Source: Atlantibacter subterraneus (GTDB lineage: Bacteria; Pseudomonadota; Gammaproteobacteria; Enterobacterales; Enterobacteriaceae). From it: a DNA stretch of 64,000 nucleotides. Both the position numbers and the translations under genes were made by a program. Of the stretch, positions 18,596 to 27,833 are shown in pieces. The stretch spans positions 310,001 through 374,000 of the forward strand of contig NZ_VLPS01000005.1 of the NCBI RefSeq assembly GCF_007570865.1, read 5' to 3'. How positions within the stretch are numbered: position 1 is the stretch's first letter; every line of letters begins with the position of its first letter. Below the pieces are notes generated by a model. That model did not search any database and was not told the origin of the DNA. It was given only the letters and a program-made list of their open reading frames with translations.

Positions 18596-20274
18596 GTGTG
18601 TCTCCCATTTTTATCAGTTCCATCAAATCGTTCAATTGCATATCGGGGCGATACTTTTTGGGTTACATAAGCATCCGACAAGTCCTGGTAGAATCCAATT
18701 TCACGAAGGCGGCGCTTGAAGGCTTCGAGATTGAGACGCAGGGCCCGTCTGTCCAGTATGCTGCTGTTAGCTAGGGTTCCTTCCGGTAACTGGTCGATGT
18801 AAAGACCGTAGCGGTTCTTTAAAAATGCTAACAATTCTTCGATGCGAACCTCGTGGGTCACGAAACGCCCGCCGTCTTGGGTAAGTACGGCTACCTGGAG
18901 GAGCACTTCGAGCAGCTTGCTTCCCAACACGAACCGACGCGGGCTTCCCTTAGTCCGTGCTTGAGCCAGAAGCCCGCTTTCTTTATTCTTCAGCAGAAGA
19001 GAATCCAGGCACTCAGTGATGTATTGGCGGTGATACTTACCTCGATAGGCCATCAGGATCTCAATGAAGGAATCGAATTCACCCAAGCCCATGGCGGTGA
19101 CGTCCCTGATCTCTGGGTCTAAATCCTCATTCCTGGAGGCCGATTCTTCAATTAGGCTCGCCAAGCGGAATTTGAAGTAGGCTTGACGCTCGGTGTCGTG
19201 TTCGGGCTTCAGCAGGGATATCAGATCACTAACGGTGAACACACCGCCTCCAGGGGGAGCCAATTTACCAGTCTTTTTGCTCAGGTATTCCGCCATTTCA
19301 TCGAGTTTCTTGACGACAAAATTGGCCTGCACAAAAGCAGGTATCTGACGATAGAGCCGGTCAGTGGATTTTCGAGCTAACTCGACCATGTGAGGATTGT
19401 TTACGTCCCCCATATCTACTATCAACGCCAAGCGGTAAGGGCAACCTTCCAGAGCATTGTCGAGACCCGGGTTGATCGGGCATTCCCTAGCGGCGCAGAG
19501 ATCGTTACCTGAACGCTGCTTCACCAGCTTGGGCAGCATTTGCAGTAGTTTGAGGTGATATAGTGCCAGATGGAAAGCCATCAGAGTTTTGAGATAATCA
19601 ACCAACACCGAGCGCGGGATATAAGGCTCATAGGCGAGTAGACGCAGAATATCGTCAGCCAAAATATCGGCCTGGCCGATACATAAAGGTTGGAAACGTG
19701 CGGGCTCCTTGGAATCCTTCATATCCTGCGTAACCTGTTGGTCTAAGCGCAAGATGGCCTGCGTTTCCACATCCACGGAAGCGTTGGGATCGTAACGGTC
19801 CGTCACCAAGTCGATCCCCGGGAAGAAGAAACGCTTCAAGGCATCTCGCGCCGCTTGGCCCTTACCTTTGCGGGCATAGAAAAGCATCCAGTAGATTTGC
19901 TCTGCAGCGCCGTAATCTCGGGTATGCTTCGCGTTACGAAACTTATAGGTATTGCCATGCAAAGGACGTGGTGCAGCTAGAGCTTGGTTGCTTTTACCTC
20001 TATTCACTAGATCCATAAGATCTGTTTCAATCCAGGCTCGAACAATTTCAGGGTTTTGATCGAAACCAGCAAACCACTCGGGATGTTCAAGGAAATCTTC
20101 GAGAAACTCCTCAACTGAAAGATCGCCACCGCGAGGAGGTCTGCGACTACCATAACCATCGTATTTCAATCGTGGAAACAACATAGTGAGTACGCGATCC
20201 ATCTCAATATGTTTAAAATCGAGATAAGAAACTTTCGGGATTCGAAACTCTTTGTCACGGCCTTTAATTGACAT
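18592..20274 (-). CDS. MADS-like 560-aa protein of unknown fold (MAD7-type)
   Basis: Mostly helical soluble protein with no motif I recognise. It has a possible metal site of spaced cysteines (C260, C265, C278) and a basic tail. The C-terminal ~120 residues (FVTHEVRIEELLAFLKNRYG, RRALRLNLEAFKRRLREIGF) look like a winged-helix or DNA-binding region. It overlaps the kinase gene by 11 bases and the ATPase gene by four, so it is translated with them. It resembles the protein between kinase and ATPase in MADS loci (MAD7, recalled). Confidence 0.7.
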   Translation of the reverse strand: MSIKGRDKEFRIPKVSYLDFKHIEMDRVLTMLFPRLKYDGYGSRRPPRGGDLSVEEFLEDFLEHPEWFAGFDQNPEIVRAWIETDLMDLVNRGKSNQALAAPRPLHGNTYKFRNAKHTRDYGAAEQIYWMLFYARKGKGQAARDALKRFFFPGIDLVTDRYDPNASVDVETQAILRLDQQVTQDMKDSKEPARFQPLCIGQADILADDILRLLAYEPYIPRSVLVDYLKTLMAFHLALYHLKLLQMLPKLVKQRSGNDLCAARECPINPGLDNALEGCPYRLALIVDMGDVNNPHMVELARKSTDRLYRQIPAFVQANFVVKKLDEMAEYLSKKTGKLAPPGGGVFTVSDLISLLKPEHDTERQAYFKFRLASLIEESASRNEDLDPEIRDVTAMGLGEFDSFIEILMAYRGKYHRQYITECLDSLLLKNKESGLLAQARTKGSPRRFVLGSKLLEVLLQVAVLTQDGGRFVTHEVRIEELLAFLKNRYGLYIDQLPEGTLANSSILDRRALRLNLEAFKRRLREIGFYQDLSDAYVTQKVSPRYAIERFDGTDKNGRHT

Positions 20275-23200
20275 TGTATTCGGCCCCCTTTTCAGATGCT
20301 TCCATTACTAGCCGTCCATCTTGTTCTCGACGGATTTCGTAAAATTTGTGGCCAGCCTTGGTTAACAATACTTCGTTGTAAGGTACAGAGGCCAACAAGT
20401 TCTTAAAGACGGACAAGCTCAACAAAAAGCCTTCTTGCTCTTCTACGCTTGGTCGGTAGCCGTCGTTAAGGCGCATCAGCATTTCATATATATCGAGATT
20501 GATACGTAGGCTGGCCTTGTGCCCTTCGCCGGAGTCATAAAGCAGGACCAACGCCTGAGACAGGCACTCGAGGAAAGGATGAAACGCGGTCTCCTGTTCG
20601 GTACGAAGCGAAAAATAGTCACCGTCGAAAAGCCGGTAACTGCGAATGGTACCTTTATCCACTTGGCGAACACGCAGTGCCAACTGGTTACCTAACCTCG
20701 CAGGGTCGCTTAAACCTTCGCCTCGGTTGATGGCTCGGAGAATTGCGGTCACCTCATCGTTGCTTTTTGTACCTGTCCGCTGCGTGGAGACCAAGAAGGG
20801 ATCGATGCTTTCATATGGCAGCATCTCCTTCCACCCCATGTCCCTTCGTTCGAAGAAATGGCGACGTCGCATATGTGAAATGTAATTCCGATGTCTGGAA
20901 ATCAATCGGGCACGATTTTTCGATGAGTAATCGCGAGGCAGACTGTCAAACAGCGCTTCAACCAATTCATTGTCATATCCGGCTCGTTCTGCAAACGAGA
21001 AACGACTCATAGCCTTAGCCCTGGGATGGAGAAAGCCTAACTCGCGGTCCAGATCAGGGTTGCTGACTTCAGCAATGTCGATCTCGCGCAGCAGAGCAAT
21101 AAGTCGGTCATTGGAGCCTTTTTCCCCACCAAGCCACGAGTTGAAATAGAATCCGTCCAGGATGCGGTTTTGGACCTCTTCACCACCGGTCTGATAAAGC
21201 TGGTGAATACCGTCACAATCTTGGGTGCCCACTAACATGAAGGCCAACGCCGACCGTAGGTCGCGCATAGTGATATGCAATCTCCCGCGAAGGTGGGTAA
21301 TGGTGTAGAGCATCTTCAGACGCTCGATCACCTTGGGACCGGCAACCGGATCCTGGAAAGTCCGGGCATTATGGTAGGCAAAACACTTGCCCTTGATGTC
21401 ACACTTCTCGCAGGCTTGCCAGTATTCCTGTTGTGTCATGCGGGCAATCAGCCTCTCAAAAATCGAAGGCTGACTTTCTTCGGGGTCAGCAACTACCGAG
21501 CGCAAATTGAGGTTGATGATCGTTATACCGCCTTCCGGAACGGCCCCGGCCAAACCCTGTTGGATCTGCCTGGCTAGCAGCGGGTACTCCTCTTCATGCT
21601 CCAGGAAAAAATCGACTAGCCGTCCCTCGTTAATGGCTATTAGGCGAGTCTGATTTTCGGGCCAGCTAGAGGCATCCTTACCCGCGAAAGGAGCAAAGAA
21701 TTTCCGCAACACCGCATCGTTTCGCTCATCGCCTTCATCCTGGCTGCCGTCATAGTTACTCAGGTAGGTATGCCCCTTGATCTGGAACACTGCTCCATTC
21801 GCGCCACGTTGCATCTGCGCGCCCTTGCTCTCGGCAAAGGACTCAACCTGCTGAATAAAGGCGGTCTTGCCATCACCTGCGTTACCGCTAATGATCACGA
21901 GCTTAAACTCGCCTTTGAGCAAGGCGGGCTTAAGCTTCTCGTCCAGATATGTCGGCACATAGGTGGCCTTACCAACTTCATCGAGGCCACGGGTTCCCGC
22001 GTTGGATACTTGGCTCTGGCTGTAGAGGGTCAGCAGATGGGTGACAAAGGGGTTGCTATTGGGCTTGGTCGGCTCGAAGCCCAGCCTGGATACCACCTTG
22101 GGGCCGGCTCCAATCTCGCCGGTGGTCAGCACCGAGCGCAGACGCTTGACCTCAGCCATGGCAGTCAAGAACTCATCGACTGACGTGAAGCGCTCCTTAC
22201 GCTCCGGCGCGATCATCTTCACCAGAATGTTGACCAGTGACGAGCTGAGGTCGGCACAGCCTTTGAACTGCTTGGGGTCCTTGGGTTGAGTCTTGATCGG
22301 CGGCGTGGGATCGTCGAACGGATACTTGCTGGTCAGACACTCGTAGAAGGTGATACCCAAAGCATAGATGTCGCGGTCTACCCGATCAGAAGCATCCGGC
22401 TCGGAATTGTAATCGTAATCCGGCGGCAGGTAGCGACGAGTGCCACCACCTCCCTGAACCTCGTCACTTTCGGATACCGCGACATTGAAATCAATGATAC
22501 GAACACCTTTATCAGTCCATAGCAAATTAGAGGGTTTAACGTCCTGATGATAAATACCATGTTTATGGAGATGCGCTAAGCCCTCGGCTGCTTCGCGAAC
22601 AATGCGAACAGCATCATCCAACGCCAAGGCTTCAGTATCGATTAGATCGGACACGTCCAGGCCTTCCACATACTCAAAGACGATATAAGGAGTTTGATTT
22701 GCATCAGCCATTCGATCGGCCCAGATAACCTTAACGACATGTGGATGATCTGGCAGGCTAGTGAGTGTCTTATATTCGCGGCGCAGGCGCTCATAAACGC
22801 TACGCCGGTCTTTGGTCACAAGTTTGATAACGCGAACTACATCGCCTAAAGCATCAAATACTTTATAGACCACCCCAAAGCCACCACTGCCGAGTTTCTT
22901 TTGCACACTGAAACGCTCAGCTAATACAAAATCGGCAGGCAGGTTGGTTAGGTCATCAGGAATGTTAAAAGCTGGTGCAGAAGGTTTTTTTTCACTTTTG
23001 CCTTCGGGTAATATCAGATCTTCAAATTGCTTTTTAGCTATAGCAGCGCTGGCAAAACGATCTTCAGGATCGAACTCACAAAAGGTTTGCAACCACTCAT
23101 CAATGCCTTTGGGGAAATCAGGTTTGTGCTCCGAGGGTTTGATAGGGAATTTACCATCGGCTTCGATCATTTGATCAATATTTTCGTAGGGCAACTCACC

Positions 23201-24421
23201 AGTTAGCAACTCGTAAAATACTAAGCCTGCAGAGAATAAATCAGAAGCAATGGAGGCCTCTTTCGGCTCAGACTTTTGCTCGGATATCACTAATTCGGGA
23301 GCGCGATAAGCCGAATCGAGATCTTCGGTAATTTGATTAGCAATAGTTTCTGAAATCGATCGGTTTTTACCTACTCGAGCAAAGTCGAAATCGGTGATGC
23401 GAGCTATACCCCCTTTAGTGATGAGAATCGCATCTGGTGTGAGGTTTCGATGAATGACCTGATGTTGATGTGCGTGATCCAATGCAGAAAGTACACCTTT
23501 GATCACTTGGTATTTTTGATCTGTTGTGAGCGCAAAAGTAGGCTTTTTTAAATGCTGACGCAGCGCTTGACCTGAAATATCATCGGCCACCAAAGTAATT
23601 TCATTACCATCGTCAGATTGAATCAGGTCACGCACAGCCAATACATTCGAATGAGCACTCATGTGCTGAACAGCCACAAAAGCATTACTGATTTTTTTCA
23701 GTTCGTCTTTGCGGGCGGCTTCCTCTAGATAGGGGTCTGCGCGATAAACTCTTAGGCGAACCTGACCCGCCTTCGCACCCAATAAATTGTGCTTTGCCCG
23801 GTACTCGGTGTAACGGTCTGTGCCACCAAGTTTTTCTATAACCTGCCAACTTCCAAACACAGGGGGAGCTGATTTTGGCTTGGCTCTACCTTGAATGGCT
23901 TTGTCAATATGTGAGTGATAAGAACGAATATCAGAAAGACGGTGGCTTGGGATTTTCCCCTTATCAGTAAAGAGTTTTAAGCAGCGCTTGTAGTCAGTCA
24001 CATCCGGGCTATCGATGCCAGCAGGATCATATAGCTGGGCATTATCTGCTGTAAGCAATACAACCGCATGTACATGCACTTTACGTAACTCGATTATCCC
24101 TTTATTGCTGTCAGCCAATAAGGTGCTCATCACCTTGGCGTGGTTGCGCAGCTTTGCCAGAGGGGAGTGAAATTTTTGCCTCCCCTCGGGATACCACTTT
24201 GAGCCATACACATCGATGTTGCCACGCGTTCCTTTGACATCCACCAAATAAATCGCATGAGGCGCGAGGATGGCGATATCGATTTCGAACACCTCCTCCC
24301 CTTGACGCATCTCGAAGTTGTGGAAGATCAACCAGCCATCGGGAAGATGATCCCGAAGGAAACCGATGGCCTGGCGTTCAGATTCGTTTGCAGGTTGCCC
24401 GATGGGTATGACCTTCGCCAT
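20264..24421 (-). CDS. MADS-like NERD nuclease / pseudokinase / Ser-Thr kinase / P-loop protein (MAD6-type)
   Basis: 1385 residues in four parts. Residues ~10-130 are a NERD domain with a nuclease-like core (Asp48, Asp61-Val-Lys63). Residues ~190-470 are a kinase fold with dead motifs: HRN instead of HRD (324-326), DFD instead of DFG, and no glycine loop. Residues ~500-765 are a second kinase with intact signature: LGSGGFGVVYK, Lys533, HQDVKPSN with Asp627, and DFN. After that comes a P-loop domain (SGNAGDGKT, Lys852) with a CxxCx5C cluster at 1004-1013. It probably senses infection and signals by phosphorylation. One-base overlap with the HsdS-like gene upstream. Confidence 0.8.
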   Translation of the reverse strand: MAKVIPIGQPANESERQAIGFLRDHLPDGWLIFHNFEMRQGEEVFEIDIAILAPHAIYLVDVKGTRGNIDVYGSKWYPEGRQKFHSPLAKLRNHAKVMSTLLADSNKGIIELRKVHVHAVVLLTADNAQLYDPAGIDSPDVTDYKRCLKLFTDKGKIPSHRLSDIRSYHSHIDKAIQGRAKPKSAPPVFGSWQVIEKLGGTDRYTEYRAKHNLLGAKAGQVRLRVYRADPYLEEAARKDELKKISNAFVAVQHMSAHSNVLAVRDLIQSDDGNEITLVADDISGQALRQHLKKPTFALTTDQKYQVIKGVLSALDHAHQHQVIHRNLTPDAILITKGGIARITDFDFARVGKNRSISETIANQITEDLDSAYRAPELVISEQKSEPKEASIASDLFSAGLVFYELLTGELPYENIDQMIEADGKFPIKPSEHKPDFPKGIDEWLQTFCEFDPEDRFASAAIAKKQFEDLILPEGKSEKKPSAPAFNIPDDLTNLPADFVLAERFSVQKKLGSGGFGVVYKVFDALGDVVRVIKLVTKDRRSVYERLRREYKTLTSLPDHPHVVKVIWADRMADANQTPYIVFEYVEGLDVSDLIDTEALALDDAVRIVREAAEGLAHLHKHGIYHQDVKPSNLLWTDKGVRIIDFNVAVSESDEVQGGGGTRRYLPPDYDYNSEPDASDRVDRDIYALGITFYECLTSKYPFDDPTPPIKTQPKDPKQFKGCADLSSSLVNILVKMIAPERKERFTSVDEFLTAMAEVKRLRSVLTTGEIGAGPKVVSRLGFEPTKPNSNPFVTHLLTLYSQSQVSNAGTRGLDEVGKATYVPTYLDEKLKPALLKGEFKLVIISGNAGDGKTAFIQQVESFAESKGAQMQRGANGAVFQIKGHTYLSNYDGSQDEGDERNDAVLRKFFAPFAGKDASSWPENQTRLIAINEGRLVDFFLEHEEEYPLLARQIQQGLAGAVPEGGITIINLNLRSVVADPEESQPSIFERLIARMTQQEYWQACEKCDIKGKCFAYHNARTFQDPVAGPKVIERLKMLYTITHLRGRLHITMRDLRSALAFMLVGTQDCDGIHQLYQTGGEEVQNRILDGFYFNSWLGGEKGSNDRLIALLREIDIAEVSNPDLDRELGFLHPRAKAMSRFSFAERAGYDNELVEALFDSLPRDYSSKNRARLISRHRNYISHMRRRHFFERRDMGWKEMLPYESIDPFLVSTQRTGTKSNDEVTAILRAINRGEGLSDPARLGNQLALRVRQVDKGTIRSYRLFDGDYFSLRTEQETAFHPFLECLSQALVLLYDSGEGHKASLRINLDIYEMLMRLNDGYRPSVEEQEGFLLSLSVFKNLLASVPYNEVLLTKAGHKFYEIRREQDGRLVMEASEKGAEYNVN

Positions 24422-25818
24422 TAGCGTTCCCCTGTCTCGATAATTCGCTCAACGAGAGCACGAGCTTCATCTTCAAGTTCAATGGCTCTGGCTCTCTTTT
24501 CCCAGGCATTAGAAGCTATCTCGTGAATCTGTAGTCTCCGTGCTTTATGAGGCCAGTAGATTAGTATCTTGTTAGCTCCAACTTCCTGTAATACAGGAAT
24601 GGATGTTCCAGCAGAATGTCGCATTACTAATCTTTGCCCGAAACCTGTCGCCAAATATGTAAATATATAACCGGCATCTTCGGGAGAATGAGGGACTAGC
24701 CTCATAACAGCTTCTGTAACTGCCCGCCCAACCAATCGTTTATTTGCAAGTACCGGGGTTCCAAAAATTCCATATCTTTGGCCAACACATTGAAATAAGA
24801 TCATTCCCTCTTTTACAATGAATTGCTCAAGATTTGGTGTTCTTAAGGCTATTTGATCATCGGCTGCCTGATCCATTCTGAGCAATTCACGCCCACCGAG
24901 AAAATCAATACCGGTCCCATCAACTTTAATTCGCTTTAGAATTGGCGGGCGCAATGCTCGCGCATAATTTCCTACTTCACTTAGAGGGACTCGAGCCTTC
25001 TCAATCGCTTCACCTACAAAACCAATATAATGAAAGGCATCAAGGCGCTCAGAAAATTTCTTCATCGAAACAATTTGAATTGCACTGGACTGAACATGGC
25101 GGTTTTTCCACCTTACTTCACCACCTCCGATTTCTTCCTCAAGATCTTTTGTGATGTGCCTTAATGCAGTAGAAGCCTCAACCCTCAAAGCAGCAGCTTC
25201 ACAAATGAGTTCATGCGCCTTATCTTCAATTATCCCAAGTCTGGGCACAGGTAAGTCTGCAATATGTTCAGGCTCTAGATGAGTGATAATGGAGCCGTAT
25301 GTCCCCGAAATAACAAGTGGCACACCGAATTTTGAGCTAAGATAGGCGTATAAATATCCAGGCTTTATTTTGCTTTCATCTGGAACCACTCGAAGAACAT
25401 CCTCAGTGCAGGCCATTCCATTCATATCTGAGCGTGAATACGCCATGCGTCCAATAGTTCCAGAGCGAGTGATAAGGGTCCAGCGCTCCTTAATGAGAAG
25501 TTGACTATTTTGACGTGCCGCAGCTTTTGAAATGTAACTAACATTGCTCAGGTCGGATTGGAGAATGTCAGTGCTTGATAGAAATGGATACCCATTCTGC
25601 TCATCCTCAACCCAAAGGCGAGTAATACGGCCTGGATTTATTATTCCAGATATGCCGCCCTCAGTTAGATCTTGAAGATGATCTTTTCTTACTCTAAGTT
25701 GCCCGAGAAGCTCTCGTGCCTCAATTGCTCCAGACATATACGGTCCGCAATCAAGGCGGCGAGCCTGTTTCTCTATCCAGCTACTCGGAACTGTTTTTAC
25801 CTGAAATTTTCTGCTCAT
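24421..25818 (-). CDS. HsdS-like DNA specificity subunit of the MADS-like system (MAD5-type)
   Basis: 465 residues with two target-recognition domains of type I restriction S subunits, each followed by a helical spacer. The TRD hallmarks are SGTYGSIITHLEPEHIADLPVP near 180-200 and RHSAGTSIPVLQEVGANKILI near 400-420. It would guide the adjacent methyltransferases to their site. It overlaps the 672-aa methyltransferase by four bases. No HsdR is in the operon, which separates it from a type I system. Composition is AT-richer than its neighbours, as often seen in exchanged specificity genes. Confidence 0.8.
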   Translation of the reverse strand: MSRKFQVKTVPSSWIEKQARRLDCGPYMSGAIEARELLGQLRVRKDHLQDLTEGGISGIINPGRITRLWVEDEQNGYPFLSSTDILQSDLSNVSYISKAAARQNSQLLIKERWTLITRSGTIGRMAYSRSDMNGMACTEDVLRVVPDESKIKPGYLYAYLSSKFGVPLVISGTYGSIITHLEPEHIADLPVPRLGIIEDKAHELICEAAALRVEASTALRHITKDLEEEIGGGEVRWKNRHVQSSAIQIVSMKKFSERLDAFHYIGFVGEAIEKARVPLSEVGNYARALRPPILKRIKVDGTGIDFLGGRELLRMDQAADDQIALRTPNLEQFIVKEGMILFQCVGQRYGIFGTPVLANKRLVGRAVTEAVMRLVPHSPEDAGYIFTYLATGFGQRLVMRHSAGTSIPVLQEVGANKILIYWPHKARRLQIHEIASNAWEKRARAIELEDEARALVERIIETGER

Positions 25819-27833
25819 AATGTCACCTCGCCGGTTGCGCGGAATTCCTTGTATTTCTCTGCCACCAGCGGTAGCTCGTCATGAATGCGGCGGTTGCGAC
25901 GTGTGACTCTACGAATTTCCACTTCGCCACCTACACGAACTCGCTCAATAACTTCGTCATCAAAAACCAGCTCTTCACCATTGGGGGCACGCAGGAATAG
26001 GAGATTACCCCGGGCATCAACCCCAGCTCGATCCACCACCGCCATGAACACCTTATATTCTCGAGGTTCGGTATTTATCAGTTCCTCCTGACTGCGGCGG
26101 CGGAGGAGCAATAAACTCGGTAGTGCGGGTGATAGACCATATTCCTTCACCGTAACCTTGAAAGGCTCCACCGGCAGGTCAACCGAGGCCAAAACCTCGC
26201 AGTGGTGCAAAATCCACCAGCGCACGTATTCATCGCCAGGGTTGCCCAACAAGCCATCAGGTAAAAGGATGCCAACACGACCGGTGCCAGGTTTTACCCA
26301 TTTCAAAGCACGTTCGATAAACAACACCTCGGGAGGTACGCCACCGGTACTCAGATTGCCAGTGTTACGGAATCCACCTTCTTCATCGCGCTCCCAGTAG
26401 TTGCCCAAGTCATAGCGCTCCAGAATGGAGGGGTCGGTCACCGTGTCTTGGGTTGAGAACCAAGGGTTGAGCATAACCATATCCATGCTGCCTAGCTGCA
26501 TAGCCGGGCGGGCGCTTTCAATGCCATCCAAATCACCGTCCGGGAACGTGCGGGCATCGATGCGGAACACTCGTCCAGGATTGCCGGTGGTGAACAGCAG
26601 GTTCATGCGACTTGCGACGGCTAGGAAGGGATCAATATCACAGCCTAAGGCATTGCTGGCCGCCCAGGCGGCGGTTTCATTTTGTGCCTGACAGATTTGT
26701 TCCTTAGAGGCCTCTTCAGGAGTGGTGCCGAGGCCAGCCAGTTTCTTCTTGAAGATATGCGCGGCAGTCATGGCTAGGAAAGTGCCGGTGCCGCTGGAGC
26801 AATCCATAACGCGCTCTTCGGGTTGTGGGTCAAGCATCTCCACCACCATTTCAGCCACGTTTAGAGGCGTAGGGTAGCGGCCCTCGCGGCCGTCCATCGC
26901 ACCGCGGGCAACTGTTCGAAAGGCTCCGGTGCGGTAACGGGGCTGGGTTTCACTTAAGTTATAACGGGCCAACTCCATCACCACGCGGGACGTTTCGTGG
27001 GGTTCCAGAGTTAGATCCCAACCACGAGTCAGCAGGTTCGGCTGCCAAATTTTGGCGGCGGCAACGGATTCGCTGATGCGCAGGGCAATAGCCTGTTGAC
27101 CAGCCTCGGTGAAAGGTTCGTCCCCTCTAATCCAGAATTTGCGTTCGCTGGTAGGCTGAGTCTCATCAAAGATCTTGGCCAGCATCAGCACTGCCAGCTG
27201 TTTAAAGGAATCCTTGTGATCGAGCCCCAAGTTACGGTTCAGATACTGGCGGCAACGCAGTAGAGCATCCTCCAAGTCTTCCGCGTCGGCGCTAACCTGA
27301 ATGACACCTCCGGCACGGTCGAGATCTGCGGTACGTTCGCCCGGCACCGGCCATACACCCAGCGGCTTGGTGCGGACCTCGAATCGAGTGCGCTCTACCT
27401 GAAACAAGAATTCTTCCTGACCATTGGTCCACATACCCAGCGTAGCTCCGGGGATCAGCTCCAGCAACTCCTTGAGCTCAAGCAAGTCAGTATCTGCCTC
27501 ATTAATGAAACGGAGCTTGTCACGCTTCTTCTGGTTCTTGCAGACGATTATCCGCTGTAGGTAGTCGTTGTTGTGCTCGGCATTGGGGCGAAAAATGGCA
27601 ATGTCGATGCGCTTACGCCCCTGGCCGGGAATCTGGGGATTGTAATCAACCTCCAAATCGTTTCGATCAAAACCGTAGCTCTCGATGAGTTGACGCAGAA
27701 TTTTCTGCACCAACAACTTTTTGGCCGAGGTCCTCTCCTTGTTGCCGGTCAGAATGTCGATAAAAAAGTTATCCGGGCCGCTCTCTTCGGTGGAATCCTG
27801 CAGTGCTTCAATGATGTCGTTTTGGTCACTCAT
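25815..27833 (-). CDS. HsdM-like methyltransferase homologue with degenerate motifs
   Basis: 672 residues. The N-terminal ~150 residues resemble the HSDR_N/type I N-terminal region (GRKRIDIAIFRPNAEHNNDY). The methyltransferase core follows from ~310. Motif I reads DCSSGTGTF (344-352), where its neighbour has DPACGTGGF; motif IV reads NPWF (456-459) instead of NPPF. The second proline of motif IV is normally kept in N6-adenine enzymes, so this copy may bind without methylating. It overlaps both neighbours by four bases. Confidence 0.78.
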   Translation of the reverse strand: MSDQNDIIEALQDSTEESGPDNFFIDILTGNKERTSAKKLLVQKILRQLIESYGFDRNDLEVDYNPQIPGQGRKRIDIAIFRPNAEHNNDYLQRIIVCKNQKKRDKLRFINEADTDLLELKELLELIPGATLGMWTNGQEEFLFQVERTRFEVRTKPLGVWPVPGERTADLDRAGGVIQVSADAEDLEDALLRCRQYLNRNLGLDHKDSFKQLAVLMLAKIFDETQPTSERKFWIRGDEPFTEAGQQAIALRISESVAAAKIWQPNLLTRGWDLTLEPHETSRVVMELARYNLSETQPRYRTGAFRTVARGAMDGREGRYPTPLNVAEMVVEMLDPQPEERVMDCSSGTGTFLAMTAAHIFKKKLAGLGTTPEEASKEQICQAQNETAAWAASNALGCDIDPFLAVASRMNLLFTTGNPGRVFRIDARTFPDGDLDGIESARPAMQLGSMDMVMLNPWFSTQDTVTDPSILERYDLGNYWERDEEGGFRNTGNLSTGGVPPEVLFIERALKWVKPGTGRVGILLPDGLLGNPGDEYVRWWILHHCEVLASVDLPVEPFKVTVKEYGLSPALPSLLLLRRRSQEELINTEPREYKVFMAVVDRAGVDARGNLLFLRAPNGEELVFDDEVIERVRVGGEVEIRRVTRRNRRIHDELPLVAEKYKEFRATGEVTL

